Shown piece after piece: positions 1-9,180 of a stretch of 64,000 bases of DNA. The DNA is taken from NCBI GenBank assembly GCA_963764805.1, contig CAVXUB010000002.1, forward strand, positions 558,001 through 622,000. Reading direction: 5' to 3'. Source of the DNA: CAVXUB01 sp963764805 (GTDB taxonomy: Bacteria; Actinomycetota; Acidimicrobiia; Acidimicrobiales; Bog-793). The position numbers and the translations under genes are program-made. Each line of letters opens with the position of its first letter. Position 1 is the stretch's first letter. The notes beneath the pieces were generated by a model. It searched no databases. It had not been told where the DNA came from and was given only the letters and a program-made list of their open reading frames with translations.

Positions 1-974
1 AGCTCGGCCACCGACCAGCGATTGGGCAGGCCCGTCAGCCGGTCGGTGTTGGCACGCAGCGAGAGCTCGGTCTCCATCTCACGCCGTTGCAGTGCCCCGG
101 CGAGGATCGCCGCCGCCGATGCGAGAGCCGAGAAGTGGGTGCCGTCGAACTGCCCCACCCCCCACGTGTTCTCCATCATCACGAAGCCGAGGAACCTGCT
201 GTCGGCGATCATCGGCGCAGCAAGCACCATGTCCGAGCCGGAGGTGATGCGCCCGTCGATCTGCTTCTGCCAGGTGGCCGGGAACTCAGGATGACCGTCG
301 GCAAGCGACTTGCGGAGCCTGGTGACCGCACCGTCGGAGACATCGTCGATCAGGCGCAGGCTGACCGTCTCCGGCAGCTCGTCCTTCATGCGATGGTCGC
401 GCACGACGAGCGCCTGCAGGTGCGCATTCTCCTCGTCCACGAACCAGAGAGACGCTCGACCGACGAGCGTCAACTGGGCGAGCTCGGCCACGGCAAAACG
501 CAGCGCCGTTTCGAACTCGCCGATCCCGCTCTCGAGCAGAGTGGCGGCCAGGCGCACGAGGCGGCTCTCGTTGTCCACGAGCCGCGTGATCGTCGTGCGA
601 AGCGGGTTGTTCGGGTCCTTCACCCGGATGGTCATCGCAATCCCGCCGAAGCTCGCCATCTCGGGCCCCGACGAGACCGAGATGTCGGACTCGACGAACT
701 CTCCTGTGGAGGTCCGCAGCAGCCAGACGTACGTGTCGTCAGCCAGATGGACCCGATGGCCCTTGATCGCCTCGAAGGACTCGACCATCAGCTCCAGCTG
801 CTCCGGATGGGCGAACTCCGCGAAGGAGTGGCCGACGACCTGATGTGTCGCCCATCCGAACAACTCGCGCATCGACGGGCTGCACCACGTGATCGCCCCG
901 GTCTCGTCGAGGGTGACGATCGTCTCGTCGATGTTGGCAAGAAGCCTCGTCAGCCCTTCCGGGTCGAGCTCCAT
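1..974 (-). CDS. PAS-GGDEF diguanylate cyclase (3' end outside window)
   Basis: The gene starts at ATG 974 and runs off the left edge (324 codons visible). The first about 120 residues look like a PAS domain (ANIDETIVTLDETGAITW, then GHSFAEFAHPEQ). A middle region with GAF-like character follows. The last visible residues, DRLTGLPNRWSVAE, are the standard entry into a GGDEF domain, so the signature motif lies outside the window. Inferred role: making cyclic di-GMP in response to a PAS ligand. The reading frame is unbroken. It is divergent from trpB2, with about 190 bp between the starts. Confidence 0.8.
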   Translation of the reverse strand, partial: MELDPEGLTRLLANIDETIVTLDETGAITWCSPSMRELFGWATHQVVGHSFAEFAHPEQLELMVESFEAIKGHRVHLADDTYVWLLRTSTGEFVESDISVSSGPEMASFGGIAMTIRVKDPNNPLRTTITRLVDNESRLVRLAATLLESGIGEFETALRFAVAELAQLTLVGRASLWFVDEENAHLQALVVRDHRMKDELPETVSLRLIDDVSDGAVTRLRKSLADGHPEFPATWQKQIDGRITSGSDMVLAAPMIADSRFLGFVMMENTWGVGQFDGTHFSALASAAAILAGALQRREMETELSLRANTDRLTGLPNRWSVAE

Positions 975-1161
975 GATGGAAAGATCATCCCGCGCGCCGG
1001 TAGTCGCGCGCCCGCATTAACCGATCGTTCCAATCTTCCCGCTGCCGAGCAGGACCTCCGAGCCCTGGCGGAACCGCGGCGGAACGGGACAGGCACGCGG
1101 GGCCCGAGGGTCGACAGCCAGTCGCCCGGCGGAGCCTCGAGCAGAGCGCGAGACTGCGGCA

Positions 1162-2436
1162 ATGCGCTGGAACCTTCCCTCCGACCAGGTTCCCCAGGCC
1201 TGGTTCAACGTCGCTACGCACCTGCGAGACCCGCTCCAACCACCCTTGCACCCTGCTACCCGCCAGCCCGTCGGTCCGGACGATCTGGCGCCGCTGTTCC
1301 CGATGGCCCTGATCATGCAGGAGGTCTCGGCCGAACCGTGGATCGACATCCCCGGCGAGGTGCTCGACGTCCTGAGGCTCTGGCGGCCGACGCCGCTCGT
1401 GCGGGCCGAGCGACTGGAATCCGCGCTCGGCACGCCGGCGCGCATCTACTTCAAGGACGAGTCCGTCTCCCCCGCCGGGTCGCACAAGCCGAACACCGCC
1501 GTGCCGCAGGCGTTCTACAACAAGGCGGAGGGCGTCGAACGGCTCGCGACCGAGACGGGAGCGGGTCAGTGGGGCAGCGCGTTGGCCTTCGCCTGCAGTC
1601 TCTTCGGGCTCGAGTGCAAGGTCTACATGGTCCGCGCCTCCTATGGCCAGAAGCCGTACAGGAGGGTGATGATGGAGACCTGGGGAGCCGAGGTCGTCCC
1701 ATCTCCTGTGGACGAGCCGGAGCATCCGGGTTCCCTCGGAACAGCGATCAGCGACGCTGTCAAAGACGCCGCCGGGCGCCCGGACACCCATTACTCGCTC
1801 GGCTCGGTCCTCAACCACGTCCTCCTCCACCAGACGGTGATCGGCCTGGAGGCGAAACGGCAGCTGGAGGCGGCGGGCGAGCGGCTACCGGATGTCGTGA
1901 TCGGATGTTGCGGCGGTGGCTCCAACTTCGGCGGCATCGCCCTGCCGTTCGTCCCTGACGAGGGAGTCCGCCTGCTGGCGGCGGAACCGACGGCCTGTGC
2001 GACGTTGACCGCGGGGAGTTTCGATTACGACTTCGGCGACACCGCCGGGCTCACGCCGCTGTTGCCGATGTACACGCTGGGGCACGAGTTCATCCCGCCC
2101 CCGATCCATGCCGGCGGCCTCCGCTACCACGGGGATGCCCCCCTGATCTGCAACCTCGTGCGGTCGGGCCGCATCGAGGCTGTCGCCTACCCGCAGTCGA
2201 AGGTCTTCGAGTCGGCTGTGCAGTTCGCGCGCACGGAGGGCACCATTCCCGCGCCCGAGACGAGCCATGCGATCAGGGCGGTGATCGACGAGGCTCTGGC
2301 GGCGAAGGAGGCCGGCGAGGAGAGGGTGATCCTCTTCAGCTACTCGGGCCATGGCCTGCTCGATCTCGGCGCCTACGACGACTATCTGCACGGGCGGCTC
2401 GACGCCGACACGGACGGCACGACCTCAGACGGATGA
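1162..2436 (+). CDS. trpB: Tryptophan synthase beta chain, TrpB2 type
   Basis: A 424-aa PLP enzyme that joins indole and serine to make tryptophan. The N-terminal extension, with an HPATRQPVGPDDLAPLFP stretch, is typical of the TrpB2 branch rather than the TrpA-partnered TrpB1. The PLP lysine is K109 in AGSHKPNTA, the catalytic glutamate is probably E131 in ETGAGQWG, and the phosphate loop is CGGGSN at 250-255. No trpA is adjacent. It faces the tryptophan-degradation operon. TrpB2 proteins are often found without TrpA and may salvage indole or have another beta-replacement role; which applies here cannot be told. Confidence 0.93.
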   Translation: MRWNLPSDQVPQAWFNVATHLRDPLQPPLHPATRQPVGPDDLAPLFPMALIMQEVSAEPWIDIPGEVLDVLRLWRPTPLVRAERLESALGTPARIYFKDESVSPAGSHKPNTAVPQAFYNKAEGVERLATETGAGQWGSALAFACSLFGLECKVYMVRASYGQKPYRRVMMETWGAEVVPSPVDEPEHPGSLGTAISDAVKDAAGRPDTHYSLGSVLNHVLLHQTVIGLEAKRQLEAAGERLPDVVIGCCGGGSNFGGIALPFVPDEGVRLLAAEPTACATLTAGSFDYDFGDTAGLTPLLPMYTLGHEFIPPPIHAGGLRYHGDAPLICNLVRSGRIEAVAYPQSKVFESAVQFARTEGTIPAPETSHAIRAVIDEALAAKEAGEERVILFSYSGHGLLDLGAYDDYLHGRLDADTDGTTSDG

Positions 2437-2501
2437 CGAGTCGCCGCTCGGGCGAAGGTTGCCGCCCGGGCACGGGATGCCGCTCTGGCACGACGCCCCG
2501 C

Positions 2502-3670
2502 TCAGGAGCGGCTCGCTGACCCGCGGCTTTCGCTCCAGGAGCTGCCTGCGACGTGGTCCAGCTCGTGGGGCAGGCCGAGCACTCGCTCGGCGATGATGTT
2601 GCGCTGGACCTCGGAGGTTCCCCCGCCGATCGTGAGCGCCGGCGCGAAGAGGAAGCCGTAGGACCAGATGCCGTCCGTGGCGCCGCACGGGCCGGAGCCG
2701 TTCAGCATCCCTCCCGCCCCGGCCAGATCCTTGGCGAGCCCCATGATGTGCTTGCCGTGATCGTCCGCCAGTGCCTTGCGGATCGAGGCCTCCGGGCCGG
2801 GAGCCTTGCCCGCCACGGCCGCCGCCACGGTGCGTAGGCGGATCAGGCGGAGTATCTCGGCCTCCGTGTAGAGCATCGCCAACCGCTGGCGGACGGGAGG
2901 ATCGAGCTCTGCACCGGATGACCGCACCAGATCCAGCAGATCGGCGGCGTTCGGGCCGCGCCCCAGAGCGCGCCATCGCCCGAGAGCGAGACCCGCTCGT
3001 TGGCGAGGGTCACCTTGGCGAGCGCCCAGCCGCCGTTCTCCTCGCCCACGCGGTTGGCGACTGGCAGTCGCACCTCGTCGAGGAACACCTCGTTGAAGTT
3101 GTGGGCGCCGGTCATCTCGACGATCGGCCGCACCGTCACGCCGGGAGCATCCATCGGGCAGATGAAATAGCTGATGCCTCGATGTCTCGGGACGTGAGGG
3201 TCGGTGCGGGCGATGAGGATCCCGAGGCTTGCCACGTGCGCAAACGACGTCCACACCTTCTGCCCGCTCACGACGTAGGTGTCCCCGTCGCGAACCGCCA
3301 TGGTCGACAACGATGCGAGGTCGGATCCGGCGCCCGGCTCGCTGAACAGCTGGCACCACACCTCCTCGCCGGCGAGCATCGGCAGCAGGTACCTGCTCTT
3401 TTGATCCTCGGTCCCCGAGTGCAGGATGGTGGGACCAGCCCATCCGATGCCGATCGGGTTCTCCGGTCGCCGGATCCCCGCCCGGCGCAGCTCCTCGTCG
3501 ACGATCAGCTGGTGCACCGGGTCGGCCGCGAGCCCCCAGGGGTATGGCCAGTGGGGAGCCACATATCCCGATTCCGCCAGTTGGCGGCCGCTCGGCGCCG
3601 GGTGCTGATCGATCCAGTCCCGAATGGCGATCCTCCGCGGGTCGTCGGTACCGGGAAGGGTGATGCTCAT
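2502..3670 (-). CDS. Acyl-CoA dehydrogenase (frameshift at about 2961)
   Basis: A flavin-dependent acyl-CoA dehydrogenase of about 389 aa. The N-terminal 230 residues (GIGWAGPTILHSGTEDQK, QLFSEPGAGSDLAS, GQKVWTSFAH) are in one frame. The C-terminal part (NGSGPCGATDGIWSYGF, IGGGTSEVQRNIIAERVLG) is in another. The join needs one extra base in the C run at 2961-2964, giving ...GALWGRGPNAADLLDL. With that base added the length is exactly divisible by three. ATG 3670 overlaps the kynureninase stop (ATGA), so it is the third gene of the tdo-kynU operon. It probably acts on a ring-derived acyl-CoA; the substrate is unknown. Confidence 0.85.
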
Positions 3671-4878
3671 GCTCGCAAGAGCGAGCGGGCGACTTCCCCC
3701 ATCTCGGCGACGGCCCGCTGCAGCTGATCGTCCGACAGGTACGGCGCCGGCCCGAGCCGCAGGTGCTCACCGCGGTTGTCGGTGAGCACCCCTCTTCCGG
3801 CCAGCATCGCCTGGAGCTCGGGGGCATGGGGAGTGTCGAGCGTCAAGAATCCTGCGTAGCGATCCAGCGGCGTCTGCCTGTCGCGCGTCACCAGCCGGTC
3901 GTCCAGACGCAGCTCGTCGAATGCGTCGCAGAGGACCTGGCGCTGGCGCCGGTAGGACTGCACCACCAGCTCGGGCGTCAGACCCTGCTCGTCGAAGAAG
4001 TCGAGCACCCGCGCCGCTCTGTAGTGGCTGGTCGGGTCGTACGTGGCGCCCGCAAAGCGCGAGGCTCCGTGCCCGTAGGCGACCTGCCCGCCGGCCGAGG
4101 GTGCAGCGAGCTCGTCGAACTCGGCGAACCACCCCGTCACGACCGGCCTCATCTGCTCGGCATGTGGCGGCAACCTCAAGAAGCAGTTGCCCTCCCCGAG
4201 TTGCAGGTACTTGTAGCCACCCCCGACGATCCACGCATGCTCGAGCCCGAGCCCGCTCACGCTTACTGGGACGGGCCCGAGCGCGTGGTAGGCGTCGACC
4301 AGCACTTCGGCGCCGTGGGCAGTCGCTGCCGGGACGAGCGAACCGAGCCCGGGGACGAGGAGCGAAGTTTCGAAGAGCACGAGCGAGACGAGGACCGCCG
4401 CCGTGCGATCGTCGACCTCGTCGGCGAGGCGCTCAGCGAGCGTGTCGACAGGGCCGGACGGCACGCGGACGAGATCGATCCCCTCCTCGCCGAGGCGGGA
4501 CAACTGGCGTCGAAGGGTGTGGAACTCGCCGTCGGTGGTGACGATGCGCGGGCGCCGGCGGAGGTCGAGCGCCGACAGGAAGCGGATCACGAGGTCGTGG
4601 GTGCTCGAAGCGAGCGCGATCTCGGCTGCCGGCTCGTCCAGCAGGCGGCGGTAGCCCTGGCGAAGCCTCTCAGCCTTGGCGAAGGCCCGACCCCACTTCT
4701 CGTCGGCCAACGAGGCGGCGTCGTCGTAGGCCTCGAGCTGAGCCTCTCTCGCCACGTCCGGCCATGCCTGGTGCGAATGGCCCGTGAGCAGCAGCCGTTC
4801 GCCGACCCGGAAGTGCGAGTAGTGATGGGCGATCGGGTTGGGCGTCTTGCCGAGGTCGGAGACCGTGAGACGGCTCAA
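3667..4878 (-). CDS. kynU: Kynureninase-family PLP hydrolase
   Basis: A 403-aa fold-type I PLP enzyme. Kynureninase cleaves kynurenine to anthranilate and alanine. D195 lies in LVDAYHALG. K223 in GGGYKYLQLGEGN is the expected PLP lysine, followed by VVTGWFAEFDE, a family-typical block. The start chosen is TTG 4878, whose TTGA overlaps the stop codon of the dioxygenase gene; upstream extension in this frame would run inside that gene. Close translational coupling with tryptophan dioxygenase supports kynureninase over other class V aminotransferase-like proteins. The glycine-rich lysine motif departs somewhat from classical KynU, so specificity is inferred mainly from context. Confidence 0.85.
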   Translation of the reverse strand: MSRLTVSDLGKTPNPIAHHYSHFRVGERLLLTGHSHQAWPDVAREAQLEAYDDAASLADEKWGRAFAKAERLRQGYRRLLDEPAAEIALASSTHDLVIRFLSALDLRRRPRIVTTDGEFHTLRRQLSRLGEEGIDLVRVPSGPVDTLAERLADEVDDRTAAVLVSLVLFETSLLVPGLGSLVPAATAHGAEVLVDAYHALGPVPVSVSGLGLEHAWIVGGGYKYLQLGEGNCFLRLPPHAEQMRPVVTGWFAEFDELAAPSAGGQVAYGHGASRFAGATYDPTSHYRAARVLDFFDEQGLTPELVVQSYRRQRQVLCDAFDELRLDDRLVTRDRQTPLDRYAGFLTLDTPHAPELQAMLAGRGVLTDNRGEHLRLGPAPYLSDDQLQRAVAEMGEVARSLLRA

Positions 4879-5732
4879 AGGGCGCTCCGGACGGCCCAGA
4901 GATCGGGGAACATCGAGCTGTCGAGCGTCGTCTGCAGATATGCGGCGCCCGGTGACCCGCCGGTGCCACGCTTGTCGCCGATCGTCCGCTGCACCATCTT
5001 CACGTGCCGGTACCGCCACTCGAGCAGACCCTCGTCGAGGTCCACGAGCCGCTCGCAGACCTGCGCCGAACCGCCATCGTCCTTGTAAGCCTGGATCAAC
5101 ACGTCTTGGATCTCAGGCGACGGTTCGTGCGCCCGCGAGAAGTCCCTCTCGAGGATCTCGGGAGGGACGTCGTACCCCTGCGCCTTCAGGTAGCGCAGGA
5201 ACGAGTCGTAGAGGGAAGGACGCTCGAGCGCGTCGACGATCCGTCTCCGCTGCGGGTGGTCGTCCGCGTAGTTGCGCAGGACTCGCCGGTCCCGCTTGCC
5301 GAGCACCGCCTCGATCTCTCGAAACTGCGCCGACTGGAAGCCGCTCGACTCGTCCAGCCGCCCCCGGAAGCTCGTGAACTGGCGCGGCGTCATCGTCTCC
5401 AGGACGTCGATCTGAGCGACCGCCACCTTCAAGATGGTGAGGATCCGCTTGAGGGTGTGCAGGGCGTGCGACGTGTCGTCAGCCTCCAGGCGCTCCTGCA
5501 GGTGGGCGAGCTCGTGCAGGATCTCCTTGAACCACAGCTCGTAGACCTGGTGGACGACGATGAAGAGCATCTCGTCGTGCTCGCCCGAGAGCGGGCGCTG
5601 GGCCCCGAGGACCAGGTCGAGCCCGAGGTAGGAGCTGTACGTGAGAGCCGCAGCTCCCCTCTCGCCAGGCGGTGCCGGCGAGCCGTCGCCGGATGGTTCC
5701 TGCTGGGTGTCGGTAGTCATCGCAACAGCCAT
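4875..5732 (-). CDS. kynA: Tryptophan 2,3-dioxygenase
   Basis: A 285-aa haem dioxygenase that opens the indole ring of L-tryptophan to N-formylkynurenine, the first step of the kynurenine pathway. Diagnostic blocks are FIVVHQVYELWFKE (H61 near the substrate), SFRGRLDESSGFQSAQFRE, and the C-terminal RHVKMVQRTIGDKRGTGG with the probable haem-ligand histidine. Length and blocks match the bacterial family. It heads the operon with kynU and an acyl-CoA dehydrogenase. No kynurenine formamidase gene is in the window, so that step must be encoded elsewhere. Confidence 0.95.
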   Translation of the reverse strand: MAVAMTTDTQQEPSGDGSPAPPGERGAAALTYSSYLGLDLVLGAQRPLSGEHDEMLFIVVHQVYELWFKEILHELAHLQERLEADDTSHALHTLKRILTILKVAVAQIDVLETMTPRQFTSFRGRLDESSGFQSAQFREIEAVLGKRDRRVLRNYADDHPQRRRIVDALERPSLYDSFLRYLKAQGYDVPPEILERDFSRAHEPSPEIQDVLIQAYKDDGGSAQVCERLVDLDEGLLEWRYRHVKMVQRTIGDKRGTGGSPGAAYLQTTLDSSMFPDLWAVRSAL

Positions 5733-5776
5733 CGTGTCACGCCACGGCCGAGTTGCGGGCCTTATGCTGCGCGGGC
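5733..5776. promoter_or_regulatory. Divergent promoter region between kynA and the CoA ligase
   Basis: Only 44 bp separate the kynA start from the GTG proposed for the ligase, so both promoters must lie here or overlap the coding ends. TATGCT at 5763-5768 could be a -10 for the ligase and would give an almost leaderless transcript; there is no convincing -35. The shared region suggests common control of tryptophan cleavage and anthranilate activation. Confidence 0.35.
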
Positions 5777-7326
5777 GTGGGCGCCCTCGCCGGAGGCTGG
5801 AACCTCGCCTCGTACTTCATCGATCGCAACGTCGAGCAGGGGCGGGCCGAGCGGCTGGCCTTGATCTGCGGCGACGATCCCGTCGACTACGGGGAGCTGG
5901 CCGTGCGGGTCGATGCGGCTGCGTCCGCGATGCGATCGCTCGGCGTCGCCAAGGGAGACCGCGTCCTGCTGGCACTGTCGGACGGGGTGGACTTCGTGGC
6001 GTGCTGGTACGGCGCCCAGAAGATCGGGGCGATCACCGCCGAGTGCTACACCTACCTCGCACCGAAGGACTACCGGTATTTCGCGCGCGTACACCGGAGC
6101 CCGGATCGTCGTCGCCGACGCCACGACGCTCGAACCGCTTGCGGGAGGCGCTCACCGATCTGGCGGAGCCGCCGGCATTGCTCGTGGCCGCTACGGACGA
6201 GGAGGCGCTCCGCGGCGGCGAGCTCTCGCTGGCGGCCCTCTGCTCGGGGGCCGCGCCCTCTGTTGACCCAGTGCCGCTGGAGGCCGACGAGATCGCGCTC
6301 TGGAAGTTCACGACGGGGTCGACTGGAGCGCCCAAGGCCTGCCCGCACAAGGTGACCACACCGATCGAGAGCTTCGAGTCCTACGCCCTCGGAGTGCTCG
6401 GGCTCCGGCCCGACGACCGGGTGCTCGCCGTGCCGAAGCTCTTCTTCGGCTACGCCCGCGATCTCACCGCCCTCTTCCCGTTCGGGATCGGCGCAGCCGG
6501 CGTGGTGTTCCCGGAGCGGTCGACGCCCGAACGGATCTTCCAGCTGATCGCACGGCACCGGCCGACGGTGCTCGTGAACGTGCCGACGATGATGGCGGCG
6601 ATGATCTCCCATCCCGAGGCCGGTGATCAGGATCTGTCCTGCGTCCGCCTCTGCACGTCCGCCGGCGAGGCGCTGCCGGCCGAGCTCCACCGCCGCTGGG
6701 ACGAGACTTTCGGGATCGAGGTCCTCGACGGCATCGGCTCCTCGGAGGCGTACCACATCTACGTTTCGAACAGGCCGGGCCAGGTTCGCCGGGGCACGCT
6801 CGGGCAGGTGGTACCTGGATACTCGGTGAGGGTGGTGGATGACTCGGGCGCGGAGGTACCACCCGCGTCCATCGGGCGGCTGGAGGTCTCGGGACCGACC
6901 ATCGCCACCTGCTACCTCGGCGACGAGGAGCAGACGGCCGAGACGTTCGTGGGCGGAGCGGTCCTTTCCGCCGACCTGTTCGTCCGCGATGCCGACGGCT
7001 TCTTCTCGTATCGTGGCCGTACCGACGACCTGCTCAAGGTCGGCGGCATCTGGGTGGCGCCGGGCGAGGTCGAGGACTGCCTGCTCGCCCATCCTGAGGT
7101 GGCCGGCTGTGCCGTCGTCGGCTACGAGGAGGGTGGCCTCGTGAGGCCCCGCGCCTGGGTAGTCCTGCGTGAGGGAGCATCGCTCGCACCGGAGGACCTG
7201 CAGACCTGGGCGAAGGATCGCCTGTCGCCCTACAAGTACCCGAGGCAGGTGAGACTGGTGGAGCGGCTGCCCACGACGAGCAACGGCAAAGTGGACCGCA
7301 AGGCGCTCCGCGAGCTGGCAGATTGA
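5777..7326 (+). CDS. Benzoate/2-aminobenzoate-CoA ligase family (two frameshifts)
   Basis: An adenylate-forming ligase of about 515 aa. The body matches the benzoate-CoA ligase family: the P-loop region FTTGSTGAPKACPHK, VPKLFFGYA, SAGEALPAELHRRW, DGIGSSEAYHIYVSNRPG, and the C-terminal lysine in TSNGKVDRKAL. Two extra bases break the frame, near 6089 (GCGCGCG) and near 6135. Removing both gives DYRYFARYTGARIVVADATT continuing into LERLREALTDL, and a length divisible by three. GTG 5777 is the likely start; TTG 5753 is an alternative. Position beside kynureninase suggests anthranilate (2-aminobenzoate) as substrate; benzoate remains possible. Confidence 0.85.
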
Positions 7327-7376
7327 CCAGCCGGGCTTAATGATGGCTTCAGGTTGCCGCGGTAGAACGACTATCG

Positions 7377-9180
7377 ATGAGCGATCTCTATCCTGACGGC
7401 CCTGACGGTGCCCCGGACGGCGTGCCTGCCGGCACGCCTGCCTCTGGTGAAGGCGCCGGGGCGGACGCCGCCGACGCAGCCGACGCAGCTGCGCCAGCGA
7501 GGCCGGGGCGCAGAGCCCAAGGCCGGCTGAGCGGGCGGCGGCAGCGCAATCACAGGATCAAGCGCAGATGGCTCCGGCGGACGACGATCGGCCTGTTCGC
7601 GCTGGTGCTGCTGCTGGCCGCCGTCGGGGTCTCCGGCTACGTCTACGTGAACCACAAGTGGGACGAGAGGACCGTCGTCAACGTCCCCCATCTGGTGAAG
7701 GTCCAGACGACCGGCCCGCACGCCAACGCCGAGACGATCCTCCTCATCGGCTCGACCGACCGCTGCGGCCTCAAAGCCTCGGAGGCGGTGGCGTTCGGCA
7801 CGTGCAGCTCGAGCGGGCCCTCCGGTGCGGTCACGGGGGTGACGGGCAACAACAGCGACATCGTCATGCTCCTGCACGTCGATCCCAACACGCATCGCGT
7901 CTCGATCCTCTCCATCCCCCGCGACCTCGTTCTCTACAACGTGCGCGACTGGAACTTCCACAAGATCGACGCCGGCCTGGCGAACGGCCCCGACACCCTC
8001 GTCCAGGCGATCGAGAGCGACTTCGGCATCCCGATCAACCACTTCGTCGAGCTCAACTTCGACACCTTCCAGCAGGTCGTGAACACGCTCGGCCAGGTGC
8101 CGGTGTACTTCCCGGACCGGGTCTACGACGACGAGTCGGGTCTCAACATCCCCGTGCCGGGCTGCCACATGCTGAACGGCACGCAGGCGCTCGAGCTCGT
8201 CCGAGCCCGACACATGAACTACTGGGTCAACGGGGTCAAGGAGTACGACGGCAGCGGCGATCTCGGGCGCATCGTGCGCACCCACGAGTTCCTGCGGCTG
8301 CTGGCGACCCAGGTCTCCAAGACCGGGCTCGGGAACCCGATCAAGGACAACGACCTCCTCAGCGAGATCGTCCCCGACCTGACCGTCGACTCGACGATGA
8401 GCCTCAGCGACATGGTGAACCTGGTGCTGAACTACCACTCGATCAATCCGGACAAGGCGCCTCAGACGACGCTGCCGAACATCGAGTACTACTCGGACTA
8501 CATCTACGAGGGCTACGACTACGGGTCCGTGGTGCTCCCCTCCTATCCGGCCGACCAGACCGCGATCGACCAGTGGCTCGGCATCTCGGCACCCCCGGCG
8601 GCCTCGCTCTCGCCGGGCTCGTTCAGCGTCAACGTGGTCGACGGGACCGGCAACCCTTCCTCAGCCACTGCGACCGCCGCCAAGCTCTCCGAGCAGGGCT
8701 ACCACGTGGTCGGTTCCTCGGGTAGCTGGCCGTCGGTCGGTCCGCTCTCGGAGACCGTGGTCGAATACGCACCGGGTCACATGGCGGATGCGGAGCGGGT
8801 GATGGAGTCGCTGTCGGGGGTCGTTTCGATGGCGGCAGCGCCGAAGGTCGAGCCGGCCGGCAGCGATCTGCCCGCATCGAGCGCCGACGTCACGGTGATC
8901 ACCGGGACCAACTTCTCGGTCGTGGTCCCGCCGTCGTACAGCTCCAAGCCGTCGAAGAGCGGTAGCTCGACGACGACGGCACCGTCAGGCCGGGTCCGGC
9001 TCGACCACGACAACGACCGGCTCTGGGTCTGGCTCCGGTGGCGGCTCCGGCGGATCCGGCGTCATCTCGGCGGGTTCCTCCAGCGTCGACGGCTTGTTGA
9101 GCCCGCTCAGCCCGTCGCAGGACCCTACTCCGTCCTACGATCCGCGGGCCTGCCCTCCCAACTCTCCGATCGTCCACTAG
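7377..9180 (+). CDS. LytR-CpsA-Psr cell-wall ligase with LytR_C domain (frameshift at about 8990)
   Basis: About 600 aa. A basic, Ala/Pro-rich cytoplasmic N-terminus precedes one membrane segment (TTIGLFALVLLLAAVGVSGY, about 64-83). An extracellular LCP catalytic domain follows (DIVMLLHVDPNTHRVSILSI, PRDL, ALELVRARH, Arg-rich GDLGRIVRTHEFL). Then comes a LytR_C domain (SFSVNVVDGTGN). LCP proteins attach glycopolymers to peptidoglycan. One surplus base at 8989-8991 shifts the frame. Removed, the protein ends in a Thr/Gly/Ser-rich tail and stops at TAG 9178-9180, overlapping the opposing gene's stop. It sits between the tryptophan-catabolic operons but has no evident link to them. Confidence 0.88.

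Noticed and set aside
87..1958. 623-aa plus-strand reading frame at the left edge
   Set aside because: Composition is Arg/Pro/Gly-rich nonsense. It runs antisense to the PAS-GGDEF gene, then out of frame through trpB2, both of which have clear motifs.
3763..5088. 441-aa plus-strand reading frame
   Set aside because: Antisense to kynureninase, which has full family motifs on the minus strand.
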